Origin: Kofleriaceae bacterium
GTDB taxonomy: Bacteria; Myxococcota_A; Polyangia; Haliangiales; Haliangiaceae
Direction: 5' to 3'
Length of the DNA stretch: 50,047 nucleotides
NCBI GenBank assembly: GCA_024762925.1
Contig: JANTGM010000037.1
Location: 1-50,047 of the forward strand
Shown here: positions 31,925 through 42,095 of the stretch, piece by piece
How positions within the stretch are numbered: the first letter of the stretch is position 1
How the letters are laid out: every line of letters begins with the position of its first letter
Made by a program: the position numbers and the translations under genes
The notes under the pieces: model-generated
Seen by the model: the letters and a program-made list of their open reading frames with translations, nothing else
Database searches by the model: none
What the model was told of the DNA's origin: nothing

Positions 31925-34216
31925 CTAGGCAGTGGGCTTTCCGCGCTTGTATCTGGCCTCCTTGAGGGCCGCCAGCACGGTTTGTGAAAGTGCAAGTGCG
32001 CGGCTAGCGGATCTCTCATCATTCGTCTTAGCTGCGCTCGCGTACTCAGCCCGATAGTACAGCTCGGTCAGTGCTTCGAGACTCTCCGCGCCCGGCACAC
32101 CGCTCTTGGTCAAGTCACGGGCAAACTCGCGTGGTGTAGTGGCATCATCTCGTCTGTGTCCGCGCTTTGCGAGACTTCGAAGTGTCGCGAGATAGTGCTT
32201 AACGACTGGGCTCTTGCGGCGCGTCGACGCTCGAGGTGCAAGAAGCTGATCAATGGTCTTGCGACGTCTCCAAAACGAAAACATCGCAAACAGTCCCGCG
32301 ACAAGGGCCACCAGGACACCCGCCGTTTTTCTGTGTTCCTTTGCCCACCTGCCGGCGCGTTTCAGAGGATCTCTGAAGTACTGATTGGCGCCATTCTTGA
32401 CCGAACGCCCAAAGTTTCGAAAGAGACTGAGCTGCGCATAGAGGTCGTATTCAATGACCCACTTAAACCACTTGAAGCGAATGGTGTCTGCGATTCGGCG
32501 CAAGCGGTCGGTGAGTCCAGAACTGCCGCGTCCTAGCAGGTCGGATTCTCCTGCTGGAGTGGGATCAAAAGTAACCCAACCAGCACCTGGGAAATACACC
32601 TCAACCCATGAGTGGGCGTCACCAGCGCGCACGGCAATGAAGTTGTCGTATTCGTTCCACTCTCCTCCGAGAAATCCATTGACGTTCCTGGATGGAATTC
32701 CCAGTGCTCTCGTCATGATTGTCATCGCGGATGAGAAATATTCGCAGTGACCCATCTGTCTTTCGAATAAGAAGAATTCTACTGGCTCCATGCCCTTTGG
32801 GCTCTCCATCTGCAAGGTGTAGCTGAGTTCGCTCCGGAGCCAGGTTTCCAGGGCGAGTACCTTGTCGAATTGCGTGATAGCATCGCGGGTAATCCACCTC
32901 GCCAGGTCCCGCACCCGACATTCGCTGGTGATGTCGGCTGTGGTCCACGCACCTGTGGGGGCAGGGGATGGCGAGGCGCACTCGGGTAGTTCAGCGGGAA
33001 TCTGCAAGTAGACATTGAAGCCAGGAGGCAGTGGCCCGTTTGCGCCCCGCAAGACCTCTACACTTGGTGGGTTGGGATTTGAGTAGACGGTATAGATAAG
33101 CCCAGCATCGTGATGCTGGCGCAACTCGTCGTTCTTTCCCGATCGCGTGTTGGTCTTGATCTTGTCTTCGAGCGCAAATGACAGTGGCATCGATGCTCCA
33201 AAGAGGACGCTATTGCCAATAGGCTCAAGGTAGACTTTCTGTTTGAGTGCACCCTCCAGACGGCTCTCAAGCTCGTCTGGGGCAACGCGCGGCTTGTCGT
33301 AGAGCAAGTGATGCTCCGCAATGCCATCGGTGGTGTAGGTGGAGCGGTTGGTCTTTGGAGCCGTCTTGCTGCGCTTCCACTGGCCCTTGGTGTAGTTGTC
33401 GAAGGCTACGCCACGCCAATGGATGTAAGGAGCCTGGCGCCCCGCATACTTGGAGTCAACCTCCACCCGCATGACCACGGTTGTGTCCTTCTTGATGAGG
33501 CCGTGACCTCCGAGTTCAACGCCGTCACTAAAGCCCGCCATCGTGATGCCTCCGCGCCCCTTGTCGAAGAAGAAGCCAAAGCCAATTCGAGGAAAGAGCA
33601 GAAAGAGGCTAAGAGCGCTGGCAAATACCGCAAGAGAGACCAGCGAGGTTCCGAGAAAGAACTTGCGTCCCACAATGCGCCTGGAGTTCATGACTCGCTG
33701 CACGCGTACTTGCTCGGCCTCGTCTTGGGTGCTGTGTCGCAACAGGAAGTTGCTCTCAAGCTCACGCCGCAGATGAAAGATCGTCATGGCCCAAGTGAAG
33801 CTGACGACGTAACAGAGGAAGAAGAACCCATAGGTGACTTCCGCGTTGAGCACGGTTCCCGCCGTGAGCAGAAGGAAGCTGAGAAGGTAGATGTGCATGT
33901 AGTCCTTGCTCTCTCTGCGATTGAAGAGCTTGGCCAACATGAGCGTCACAAGAAACTCGGCGCCACCTAAGAGAATGTCTGACCCTCCGATCACGCTCAG
34001 CGTCTCGTACAAGAAAACCAGGACAGCGAAGATGGTCCAGGGGATGGACCACTTGTCGAAGTTGACGCGTGGGGCTTCCCAAAACCAGCTCACAAGGATG
34101 CCAGTGAGGGCGAGGAGTACGATGACGGGATTTAGCAGCCCCGAGAAGGCCACGGCCAGAAATGCACTGAGAACAACCGCATAGGTCGTGACTTTGTGGG
34201 CCTTGGCAAAGCGCAT
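31925..34216 (-). CDS. TgpA-like membrane transglutaminase (DUF3488-transglutaminase-DUF4129)
   Basis: This is a 763-aa inner-membrane protein. The first 220 residues form about six membrane helices (DUF3488/TgpA_N). A large periplasmic part follows, with a transglutaminase core: Cys in QMGHCEYFSSAMTIMTRALG, His in GDAHSWVEVYFPG and Asp in WVTFDPTPAGE. One more membrane helix (TAGVLVALVAGLFAMFSFW) precedes a C-terminal cytoplasmic DUF4129-like tail. TgpA-type proteins occur with moxR and DUF58 and have been tied to viability and envelope processes in Pseudomonas; the exact substrate is unknown. It is the last gene of the moxR-DUF58-tgpA operon, starting two bases after the DUF58 stop (TAATATG). 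Confidence 0.92.
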   Translation of the reverse strand: MRFAKAHKVTTYAVVLSAFLAVAFSGLLNPVIVLLALTGILVSWFWEAPRVNFDKWSIPWTIFAVLVFLYETLSVIGGSDILLGGAEFLVTLMLAKLFNRRESKDYMHIYLLSFLLLTAGTVLNAEVTYGFFFLCYVVSFTWAMTIFHLRRELESNFLLRHSTQDEAEQVRVQRVMNSRRIVGRKFFLGTSLVSLAVFASALSLFLLFPRIGFGFFFDKGRGGITMAGFSDGVELGGHGLIKKDTTVVMRVEVDSKYAGRQAPYIHWRGVAFDNYTKGQWKRSKTAPKTNRSTYTTDGIAEHHLLYDKPRVAPDELESRLEGALKQKVYLEPIGNSVLFGASMPLSFALEDKIKTNTRSGKNDELRQHHDAGLIYTVYSNPNPPSVEVLRGANGPLPPGFNVYLQIPAELPECASPSPAPTGAWTTADITSECRVRDLARWITRDAITQFDKVLALETWLRSELSYTLQMESPKGMEPVEFFLFERQMGHCEYFSSAMTIMTRALGIPSRNVNGFLGGEWNEYDNFIAVRAGDAHSWVEVYFPGAGWVTFDPTPAGESDLLGRGSSGLTDRLRRIADTIRFKWFKWVIEYDLYAQLSLFRNFGRSVKNGANQYFRDPLKRAGRWAKEHRKTAGVLVALVAGLFAMFSFWRRRKTIDQLLAPRASTRRKSPVVKHYLATLRSLAKRGHRRDDATTPREFARDLTKSGVPGAESLEALTELYYRAEYASAAKTNDERSASRALALSQTVLAALKEARYKRGKPTA

Positions 34217-34217
34217 A

Positions 34218-35315
34218 TTAGGGCGCCTCCATCACATGGCTCGCTTGCCCGGGGCGTCGTGCGGCTGAGATGCCTTTGGGCACTACCAAGACCGCCTCAC
34301 TGCGAGGGGCAATTTCCGCGGAGAATGGCTCGGCTTCCGTCTTGGTCTCAAGCAACGCCAACGCCTTGAGCACCCGCTGCACCTGTGTCTCGCCACCAGA
34401 GAAGGGCACCAGTGTGCCGCGGCCGATGAGCCGCAGAGCGTAGCCCTTGTCGAGATACGCCTGAGCCAAAGATGCACAAAAACTGATCGCGTCTTCGAGT
34501 GCCTGCTCTTCCACCTCACCGCGCGTTTCGGGAAGGGCATTATCGATGAGCAGGGTAATGCGCCTCTGGCTCTCGTCCTCAAATTCCCGAACTAAGAGTT
34601 TTCCCTCACGGGCCGTCGAGCGCCAGTGGATCGAGCGACGGTCGTCGCCATCGCGATACTCCCGGAGCCCAAAGAATTCACCTCGGCGGCCAACAGTGTT
34701 GCTGTGATTGTCGCCAAGAAAGTGGCTACGAGGTGCTGGGATAGACACTGGGTGTGTGGAGGGAAAGACCAGGATCTCGCTGGCGTTCTTTGACCGGCGA
34801 CTCTTTCGAAACAACCCAAAAGGAAACTTGGTCGAGACCTGGAACCCCTGAAAGCGGTAAAGCCCACGTCGGCTAATGGTGTGTCGGTAGGCGGTGTTCT
34901 GTGATTTGCCTTCGGGGATCTTTAGGAAGTAGCACCGCTTGTCGACGGGCTGTCCCTCGCAGATGTCTTCCACCTCGAGGGAGTAGGAGGCGAGGCGCTT
35001 TTTGGCGTTGGTTGCTTCGAGTTCCATTAGGAACGGCCGATTTGCGTAGATACGCTTTGGCGCTTGTCGGGTGATTGCCACCGCTCGCAGACAGACATCG
35101 CTCATGATTCCCGAGGCGATGATCACCGAGAGGAGCCAACCCAAGAGTAGGTAGAGGAGGTTGTTGCCCGTGTTGATGGCGGCGAGGCCAATGCCGATCG
35201 TGATGCCGATGAAGTACTTGCCCTCACGAGTCAGCTTGAGCGTTCGGGAACTCCGAAGACTTCGTATGAGTCGACCTGGGAGGCGAAAAGGCCAGCTGAG
35301 GAAACGCCAGAGCAT
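34218..35315 (-). CDS. DUF58-domain membrane protein
   Basis: This is a 365-aa protein with two membrane helices near residues 30-75 ([20 protein letters not shown], then [15 protein letters not shown]). The DUF58 signature follows: [19 protein letters not shown], then [21 protein letters not shown] vWA-like fold is usually inferred for the C-terminal part. In MoxR systems the DUF58 protein probably passes the chaperone action of the AAA ATPase to partner proteins, although the mechanism is not settled. It is located between moxR and the transglutaminase gene with almost no spacing. Confidence 0.93.
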   Translation of the reverse strand: MLWRFLSWPFRLPGRLIRSLRSSRTLKLTREGKYFIGITIGIGLAAINTGNNLLYLLLGWLLSVIIASGIMSDVCLRAVAITRQAPKRIYANRPFLMELEATNAKKRLASYSLEVEDICEGQPVDKRCYFLKIPEGKSQNTAYRHTISRRGLYRFQGFQVSTKFPFGLFRKSRRSKNASEILVFPSTHPVSIPAPRSHFLGDNHSNTVGRRGEFFGLREYRDGDDRRSIHWRSTAREGKLLVREFEDESQRRITLLIDNALPETRGEVEEQALEDAISFCASLAQAYLDKGYALRLIGRGTLVPFSGGETQVQRVLKALALLETKTEAEPFSAEIAPRSEAVLVVPKGISAARRPGQASHVMEAP

Positions 35316-35321
35316 GCGCGC

Positions 35322-36341
35322 TTAGGTCGGGACGGCGATTCTAGCTACGATCTCGGCCATAGCACTTTCGCCTTCTTCGCGAATCGAGGCCAGTGATTCG
35401 TGCGCCGAGCTAAGAACGCAGCGATGCGCAAGGGCAGGGACCGCAAGTTCTTTGAAGTCGTCGGGAATGCAAAACTCTCGACCATCGACCATGGCTCGAG
35501 CCTGCGCCGCTCGGTACCAGGCAATCGCTCCTCGCGTGGATACGCCTACCTCGAAGCGCGGCGAGTGGCGCGTGGCCTCGACGATTTCCATCGCGTAGTC
35601 GAGCAGTGGGTCGCTGATAGTCACTTGCTCGACGGCGTCCTGCAGTGCTCTGAGGGTGTCGTGGTCAATGACAGGCGACAAGTCCTTGATGGGATCCGAT
35701 GCTCCGCGCTGGCGCATAATGGCTCGCTCTTGCTCGGGGCTCGGGTAGCCAATACGGATGCGCAAGAGGAAGCGATCCATCTGCGATTCGGGAAGTGGAT
35801 AGGTACCAAAGTGCTCGGCTGGGTTCTGCGTAGCGATGACAAGAAATGGATCGGGCAAGTCATGGGTGATGTCGTCAACCGATACTTGGCCTTCGCTCAT
35901 CGCTTCGAGAAGTGCCGACTGAGAACGCGGCGTGGTGCGATTGATCTCATCGGCGAGAATGATGTTCGAGAAGATAGGGCCGGGCCGAAATTCGAAGTCC
36001 TGCTTGTCGGCCTTGAACATCGAGACTCCGACAATGTCTGAGGGCAGAAGATCGGATGTGAACTGAACCCGCCGAAACGTTCCCCCAACCGAAGCGGCAA
36101 TCGCTCGGGCAAGTGTGGTCTTGCCGACCCCGGGAATGTCTTCGATGAGAAGGTGTCCACGAGCGAGCAGGGCCGTGAGGCATTGCCGAATGACGTGATC
36201 CTTGCCTCGAATTACCTTGGCGACGTTTGCCTCAAGAATTCGAAGGGCGGAAAGCGCGTCCTCCGACTCCGAAGTTGCGAGGGGTTCCGGGGACGCACTG
36301 GACTGAGGCACGGAGGCGGACACTGCTGGCGATTGTAGCAC
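35322..36341 (-). CDS. MoxR-family AAA+ ATPase
   Basis: This is a 339-aa AAA+ ATPase of the MoxR family. Walker A is [15 protein letters not shown], Walker B is [20 protein letters not shown], sensor 1 is [20 protein letters not shown] and sensor 2 is [18 protein letters not shown]. Such ATPases act as chaperones or maturation factors together with DUF58/vWA proteins. The N-terminal 35 residues are Ser/Pro-rich and may be partly untranslated. GTG 36341 is the longest start and there is no clear Shine-Dalgarno. It is the first gene of the three-gene operon. Confidence 0.93.
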   Translation of the reverse strand: MLQSPAVSASVPQSSASPEPLATSESEDALSALRILEANVAKVIRGKDHVIRQCLTALLARGHLLIEDIPGVGKTTLARAIAASVGGTFRRVQFTSDLLPSDIVGVSMFKADKQDFEFRPGPIFSNIILADEINRTTPRSQSALLEAMSEGQVSVDDITHDLPDPFLVIATQNPAEHFGTYPLPESQMDRFLLRIRIGYPSPEQERAIMRQRGASDPIKDLSPVIDHDTLRALQDAVEQVTISDPLLDYAMEIVEATRHSPRFEVGVSTRGAIAWYRAAQARAMVDGREFCIPDDFKELAVPALAHRCVLSSAHESLASIREEGESAMAEIVARIAVPT

Positions 36342-36432
36342 TTTGAACTTGCAACGAAGTGAAGTTGAGAGCAGGACTCAATATGGCTCAGGAGGGCAGC
36401 TGCAAGCACGTCTGGTGCGACATTGTCGCCAC

Positions 36433-36478
36433 AAAAAAACGCCCCCCAAGCAGCGCCGAGATGGCGCGTCGGGGGGCG
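36433..36478 (-). terminator. Intrinsic terminator of the tetR-etfBA operon
   Basis: Read on the minus strand, a GC-rich hairpin with outer stem CGCCCCCC/GGGGGGCG and an inner GCGCC-ATCTC-GGCGC stem is followed directly by seven T residues. It begins 27 bases after the etfA stop codon. This is the clearest rho-independent terminator in the window. Confidence 0.93.
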
Positions 36479-36504
36479 GTCGATTCCGGATCCAGGTGTC
36501 GAGT

Positions 36505-37479
36505 CTAAGCCTGAGAGGCCTTGAGCTTAGCGATTTCGGCCGTGAGAGCCTCCACTGTGTCCTCCCACTTCGCAACGAGACCATAGTCGGCGATTTGGAA
36601 GATCGGCGCTTCCTCGTCCTTGTTGATGGCAACAATGGTCTTGGAGTTCTTCATGCCAGCCAAGTGCTGGATGGCACCCGAGATGGCCACAGCAATGTAG
36701 AGGTCTGGTGCGACGATCTTGCCAGTCTGTCCCACTTGCCAGTCGGCTGGGACATAGCCCGCGTCGGTAGCTGCACGCGAGGCACCCATCGCGGCGTTTA
36801 GTGTAGACGCGAGTTTTTCGAGAACCGCAAAGTTGTCCCCGTTGCCCATGCCCCGTCCGCCAGAAACGACCACCGATGCGTCGTTCAGGTCTGGACGGTC
36901 GCCACCACCGCCGCCTTCCAGTTTGACGAACTCTGCGCCAAGGGCATTGATTTCGCCGGCCTCAGCAGTGGTGCTGCTGCCCGCGGCGCCCAAAGGCTCA
37001 GCTGGGGCAAACTCACTTTGACGAGCCGTTACGCAAATGATGTCTGACGAGATTTCAATTCGGGAGAATGCGTTGCCTGCGAGGATGGATCGCTTGAACG
37101 TATTCTTGCCTTCAATGTCGGCGATGTCAGAGGCCATGCCCGAGTCGAGCAGCGCTGCCACGCGAGGCAGGATATCCTTGCCAACAGCGCCAGCTGCAGC
37201 ACACACAATGGTTGCGCCTTCGTCTTTCGCGGCCTTTGCCACGATTGGTGCGTAGGTCTCTGCAAGGCAGTGCTCAAGGCCATCGTTTTCCACCACGACG
37301 ACTTTTGATGCGTACTTGCACGCTTCATCGGTTGCAGCCGAGACGCCTTTGCCGATCAGAAGAAGTATGACTTCACCACCATGAAGCTCCGCCGCTTTGC
37401 GAGCGAAGGTAATGGCTGAGAGAGCGTTGGAGCGGAGGGATGCTCCACTGGTTTCACATAATGCTAAAACGTTTCCCAT
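36505..37479 (-). CDS. etfA: Electron transfer flavoprotein, alpha subunit
   Basis: EtfA and EtfB form a cytoplasmic FAD/AMP heterodimer that carries electrons from acyl-CoA dehydrogenases to the quinone pool. The 324-aa protein shows the alpha-subunit FAD-binding C-terminal region: [50 protein letters not shown] and [20 protein letters not shown]. The start is ATG 37479, with AGGAG 8 nt upstream; the longer frame runs into etfB. It follows etfB by 10 nt and ends at the intrinsic terminator. Confidence 0.96.
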   Translation of the reverse strand: MGNVLALCETSGASLRSNALSAITFARKAAELHGGEVILLLIGKGVSAATDEACKYASKVVVVENDGLEHCLAETYAPIVAKAAKDEGATIVCAAAGAVGKDILPRVAALLDSGMASDIADIEGKNTFKRSILAGNAFSRIEISSDIICVTARQSEFAPAEPLGAAGSSTTAEAGEINALGAEFVKLEGGGGGDRPDLNDASVVVSGGRGMGNGDNFAVLEKLASTLNAAMGASRAATDAGYVPADWQVGQTGKIVAPDLYIAVAISGAIQHLAGMKNSKTIVAINKDEEAPIFQIADYGLVAKWEDTVEALTAEIAKLKASQA

Positions 37480-37489
37480 TTCGTTTCTC

Positions 37490-38304
<815 letters not shown>

Positions 38305-38308
<4 letters not shown>

Positions 38309-38943
38309 AGCTTCTTCCTTTCGAGGCCTCTTAAAATGAGCGTGCCGACCCAGTCGGCCGCGCGCACGATATCGAATTTTTGCTCAGCCCCCAACAGCCA
38401 GGCGAGAGCAAGCTCGTCGACCATGCCAAAGATTCCTCGGGCCGCAACTTGTGCTGGGACGTCGGTTTCAAAAGCACCAGCCGTCTGACCATCGGCAATG
38501 ATGGTGGCCAGAATCTTTAGGTACTCCCCAAACTGTGGATTGGGGTGCTCCTTCATAAACTTCGCACTCTGGCGAAGCTCGACGGTAAGCACCTCTGCGA
38601 GGTTGGGGTGCTCTTCCACCATAAGCAGGTGGGTGTGAATGAAGCTCTCGAGCTTTTCGGTTGGGGTTGCGGCTGCGGCTACGTTTTCGTTCATCCGCGT
38701 GCAGACCTGGCCCATCCGGTTCTCGAAAAGCGAAATCAGGACATCGTCTTTGCTCTTGAAATAGAGATAGATGGTTCCGTCTGCAACCCCTGCCTCTTGG
38801 GCAATCTGCGAGACCTTTGCGCCATAGAAGCCACGCTCCGCGAAGACCGTTTCGGCGGCCGCCAAGATACGAACGCGTTTGTCGGACTGGGAGTTTCCAG
38901 AACCACTGCTGGACTGGCCGGTGGCTGCTGAATGAGCGGTCAT
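38305..38943 (-). CDS. TetR-family regulator, FadR-like (fatty-acid degradation)
   Basis: This is a 212-aa TetR/AcrR-type repressor. The N-terminal HTH is typical: RVRILAAAETVFAERGFYGA, then VSQIAQEAGVADGTIYLYFK. The C-terminal ligand domain resembles that of Bacillus FadR (YsiA), which is released from DNA by long-chain acyl-CoA. Gene order tetR-etfB-etfA parallels the fadR-fadB-etfB-etfA arrangement of Bacillus. An 18-bp operator-like palindrome covers its own start codon, so it probably represses itself and etfBA. The first 20 residues are Ser/Gly-rich. It begins with ATG and has no clear Shine-Dalgarno. Confidence 0.88.
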
Positions 38944-38946
38944 TCA
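38929..38946. promoter_or_regulatory. FadR-box-like operator at the tetR start codon
   Basis: TGAATGA-GCGG-TCATTCA is a perfect 7-bp inverted repeat around a 4-bp centre. Both arms equal those of the Bacillus subtilis FadR (YsiA) box, TGAATGANTANTCATTCA as I recall it; only the central TA differs. It overlaps the ATG at 38941-38943. Binding there would block transcription or translation start of the tetR-etfBA operon. Confidence 0.75.
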
Positions 38947-39050
38947 GTGGCTAAATAGCAGAACGTGACGCACAGTGTCAAGACGATGGCGGTGCTCTCA
39001 GAGGCTGCCGATCTGCTGCTCGTGAACGCTATCTGTGCTAAGAAACGCCC

Positions 39051-39980
39051 GTGAGACTGTTATCGCTACGAACCGCATTCTTCGCCACCATGGTTTCCGG
39101 ACTGGCTCTTTCCGCTGCCTGCACAAAGAAGGACGGCAGCAAAGAGGACGAAGGAAAAGAGGCGTACAAGGACATCGAGAAGACCTTTGACGACACAGAG
39201 CCACCCGCAGCTGAGCGCAAGCCCGTTGAAGGCGTCAACTCTGCGGAACTCGAAAAGCCTATGCAGGTGCGCTTTGAAGCGTTGGTAGACAGTCTTCCCT
39301 CGCCTTGTGGAAAGGCCCACTCACTGCGCACATCCCGCAACACCGATGGGGACTGCAAGCGCGCACCATTTGCTGTGGAGTATGTCTTCGAACTCACCAA
39401 AGATGGCGCCTCTGATTCGGAAATCAAAGAACTCTACGCACTGCGCTTCCGAGACAGTAAGCCAAAGGAATTCAAAGTCAGTCCGGAGACGCCACACCAA
39501 GGGCCGACCGATGCAAGCGTTCAGATCGTGGAGTTCTTCGACTATGGCTGTCCTGCCTGCAAGCAGATGAAGCCTGTGCTCGAAGAGGTTATGGCCCAAA
39601 TGGAAAACGAGGTTGTTCTCTACTACAAGCAGTTTCCTTTGGCAGGCCATCCCGACTCACAGGGCGCGGCACAGGCCGCACTGGCAGCCCACAAGCAGGG
39701 CAAGTTTGACGAGATGCACGCGATGCTCTTCGCCGATCAACACGCTCACAAACTCGACTCACTCAAGGCCTACGCCACCAAGATCGGCGTGGATATGCCT
39801 CAGTGGACCAAGGACTACGAGGCTCTGAAGGGCGCTGTCGATGCAGACAAGGCCGAGGGCGAGGCCGCTGGCATTAGCGGAACCCCAGCGATCTACATCA
39901 ATGGGCGTTCCTACGATGGGCCTAACCACCCAAAATACATGAAGATGTGGCTCGCTGAGGCGTTGGCAGAAGCGATCTAG
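39051..39980 (+). CDS. Lipoprotein with DsbA-like thioredoxin domain
   Basis: The protein is 309 aa. A signal sequence with lipobox (LALSAACTKK) anchors it in the envelope. About 110 residues of charged linker and helical region follow, then a DsbA-type thioredoxin domain with active site DYGCPACKQM, the VVLYYKQFPLAGHPDS segment, a helical insert and the cis-Pro motif GISGTPAIYINGR. It probably makes or isomerises disulphides in exported proteins; many proteins in this window are cysteine-rich and exported. It starts with GTG 39051. The TlpA-like gene lies 56 nt downstream. Confidence 0.9.
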   Translation: MRLLSLRTAFFATMVSGLALSAACTKKDGSKEDEGKEAYKDIEKTFDDTEPPAAERKPVEGVNSAELEKPMQVRFEALVDSLPSPCGKAHSLRTSRNTDGDCKRAPFAVEYVFELTKDGASDSEIKELYALRFRDSKPKEFKVSPETPHQGPTDASVQIVEFFDYGCPACKQMKPVLEEVMAQMENEVVLYYKQFPLAGHPDSQGAAQAALAAHKQGKFDEMHAMLFADQHAHKLDSLKAYATKIGVDMPQWTKDYEALKGAVDADKAEGEAAGISGTPAIYINGRSYDGPNHPKYMKMWLAEALAEAI

Positions 39981-40035
39981 CTCTGCTCTCGGTTCAGTGT
40001 TGAATGAACGTTACCCACTCACGTCGAAGGTTGAT

Positions 40036-40536
40036 ATGTCCGCAAAACGCTTCTCTGCTCTTGTTCTTGCCGGTCTAATGGTTCTCGGTCTCGGTACTGC
40101 CGAGGCCAAGGTTCGCAAGGGTGATCGTGCGGCCGACTTTGTTTCTGTCAAAGATGCTGCTGGCAAGAAGATCGCACTAAAGAGCTACAAGAACCAGGTG
40201 GTGGTTCTCACCTTTGGAGCAAGCTGGTGCAAGCCTTGTGGCAAGGAGCTGCCTGCTTACGAGAAGCTCGCAAAGAAGTACGACAAGAAGAAAGTCATCT
40301 TCATCGCGGTCAACATCGATAGCAAAGTGTCAAAGGGCAAGGCGTTCATGAAGAAGGCCGGAGTCTCTTCGATGCTCGGTCTCTACGACCCCAAGAGCTC
40401 AACGGTGGAGAGCTACGATCCACCGACAATGCCTTCGACCTTTGTTATCAAGAAGGGCATCGTCAAGCATGTGCACGCGGGGTACCGAAGCGGTGATGCC
40501 GCCAAGATCAAGAAAGTCATCGACAAGAACCTCTAG
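40036..40536 (+). CDS. Exported TlpA/ResA-like thioredoxin
   Basis: The protein is 166 aa. A Sec signal peptide (FSALVLAGLMVLGLGTAEAK) is followed by a thioredoxin-like domain of the AhpC/TSA-redoxin class: GDRAADFVSVKDAAGKK, the active site GASWCKPCGKEL and the cis-Pro region PPTMPSTFVIKKG. It is likely a periplasmic thiol-disulphide reductase, as in cytochrome c maturation or as the reducing partner of the DsbA-like lipoprotein upstream. ATG 40036 is chosen because it starts the signal peptide. Confidence 0.9.
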   Translation: MSAKRFSALVLAGLMVLGLGTAEAKVRKGDRAADFVSVKDAAGKKIALKSYKNQVVVLTFGASWCKPCGKELPAYEKLAKKYDKKKVIFIAVNIDSKVSKGKAFMKKAGVSSMLGLYDPKSSTVESYDPPTMPSTFVIKKGIVKHVHAGYRSGDAAKIKKVIDKNL

Positions 40537-40557
40537 CGGATCGCTTCCAAACTTCAC

Positions 40558-40570
40558 GCCTCTGGGAGGC
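40558..40570. terminator. Short hairpin between convergent genes
   Basis: GCCTC-TGG-GAGGC lies in the 57-bp gap between the TlpA-like gene and the convergent trypsin gene. It has no T-run, so it is a weak candidate for a shared terminator. Confidence 0.35.
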
Positions 40571-40593
40571 TCGCACGCCGTTATCTCATCCGC

Positions 40594-42009
40594 CTAGTCG
40601 CGCCGTCGGCGACGGAGCCCGAAGAGCGCTAGGAGCATCAGAAGACTTCCGAATTGCCCACTGCTTCCCGCGGTGCTGCAGCCACCAGACTCGGTCGTCT
40701 TGGGCCAGCAGAGTCCCGACTCAGGTCCCGTTTCAAGGCAGGCAAAGTCCTCAGGGCACGAAGTAGCGTCGATGGGGCTGCACTCACTGGTACAGCGTTG
40801 CTCATCGTCGAGGGTTGCGCACTGGCCGCTTCCACACTGGGGGCCGCCCTCACAAAGATCTCCAAGCTCGTAGTTGGGAGACTCGCAGACGCCTGCTGAC
40901 CCGCAGATGGTGAAGTTATCGCAGTCTTGTGGCCCGTCGCAGGTGGAGTCGAGCGTGACAGAAATCTTCTTACTCGTAACGTCGCCCCGGTTGTCGTAGG
41001 CGCGAGCCTCAATCTCGACGACTCCATCGGGAGTCGTTGTCGGTGTCGAGATCACGAAGGGGGGCAAGCGGCCCAAGAGGTTGGCTTCGAGCTGGCCATT
41101 GACGTAGATTTCGACGTTCTCAAGGCGTGTATCGTCGCTAGCTTCCACATGGACTTGAAAGCCACGTTTGACCTCGGCACCATCGACGGGATTCACGTAC
41201 TCAAGGCTGGGGGGTTGAGCGATGTCATTTTGCGCCACGTAGGTGCTGATGAAGTCGGTGTACTGCGCCACGCGAGTACCACCAGATTCGCCCAGGCAGC
41301 CTTGCAGGCCGTAGGAAGTAATGCTGGCGATGCGCTCAATGCCCCCCGAAAAGGTCAGCAGTCCAGGGCCGCCCGAGTCGCCCTGACAAGTATTGCCACT
41401 GCTATCGCCGTAGAGCATGACCGCGCTGTTGCGAAACCCTGTAACGGGCGTTTGCATATGCCGTTTGCGTCCGCTGCCCACTTCAAAGGCGGTATTTCCC
41501 CAGCCAATCACGTGTAGGGGCGCGCCAATCGCGTTGTTGCCTAGTACCTGTGTGTTGTACTCCATGGGTTCAACGTCGCTATCGTGCTCAAGCAGGACCA
41601 TGGCGATGTCATTGCCCGAAAGGCTCCATGGGTCGAAGTACGTCCAATCCGCGGCCGGAATGCTCTGGATGAAGTTTTCGTCTTGGCCATTGACCCTGGT
41701 GCCGAAGTAGGCCGTAATCGACTCGATAGGTCCTTCCTCCAGATCGATGCAGTGAGCCGCAGTGAGCAAGACCCGAGGTGAGATGAGGGTACTGGAGCAG
41801 TTGAAGGTCCCGCTGCCGTTGGCTGTGGTCACGGAAATGTTCGCAACTGCAGGATACTCGGTTGTTGTGGTTCCGCCGACGATGGCGCTTTGCTCGGTTT
41901 CAACGCTCACTTCTTGGCCGCAGGCCGCCAGAGCTAAGGTGAGGGGAATCGCAAGAAGCGAGGGATGGTGGCGGCACGAGGAGGGTACGAGCATGTGGGC
42001 AGGGTGCAT
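40594..42009 (-). CDS. Secreted trypsin-like serine protease with MYXO-CTERM-like tail
   Basis: The protein is 471 aa. The N-terminus is a lipoprotein-like signal (LALAAC), then a short propeptide ending at IVGG, the usual trypsin activation site. The S1 triad is present: His in LLTAAHCID, Asp in SGNDIAMVLL and Ser in QGDSGGPGL. An Ig-like or cadherin-like domain follows (YVNPVDGAEVKRGFQV), then a cysteine-rich segment with many C-x(4-8)-C pairs. The tail is GGCSTAG, a hydrophobic helix and RRRRRD, a MYXO-CTERM-like sorting signal. It probably acts at the cell surface or is released, for example in predation. Start ATG 42009 or 41994. Confidence 0.9.
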   Translation of the reverse strand: MHPAHMLVPSSCRHHPSLLAIPLTLALAACGQEVSVETEQSAIVGGTTTTEYPAVANISVTTANGSGTFNCSSTLISPRVLLTAAHCIDLEEGPIESITAYFGTRVNGQDENFIQSIPAADWTYFDPWSLSGNDIAMVLLEHDSDVEPMEYNTQVLGNNAIGAPLHVIGWGNTAFEVGSGRKRHMQTPVTGFRNSAVMLYGDSSGNTCQGDSGGPGLLTFSGGIERIASITSYGLQGCLGESGGTRVAQYTDFISTYVAQNDIAQPPSLEYVNPVDGAEVKRGFQVHVEASDDTRLENVEIYVNGQLEANLLGRLPPFVISTPTTTPDGVVEIEARAYDNRGDVTSKKISVTLDSTCDGPQDCDNFTICGSAGVCESPNYELGDLCEGGPQCGSGQCATLDDEQRCTSECSPIDATSCPEDFACLETGPESGLCWPKTTESGGCSTAGSSGQFGSLLMLLALFGLRRRRRD

Positions 42010-42095
42010 GAGTTCGGGACACTAGGCAACTGAAACCCACTCACTTGGCCGCTTCTGCCGCACCATGGAGGACTTGGTGGAGTAGGATCAGCGCT

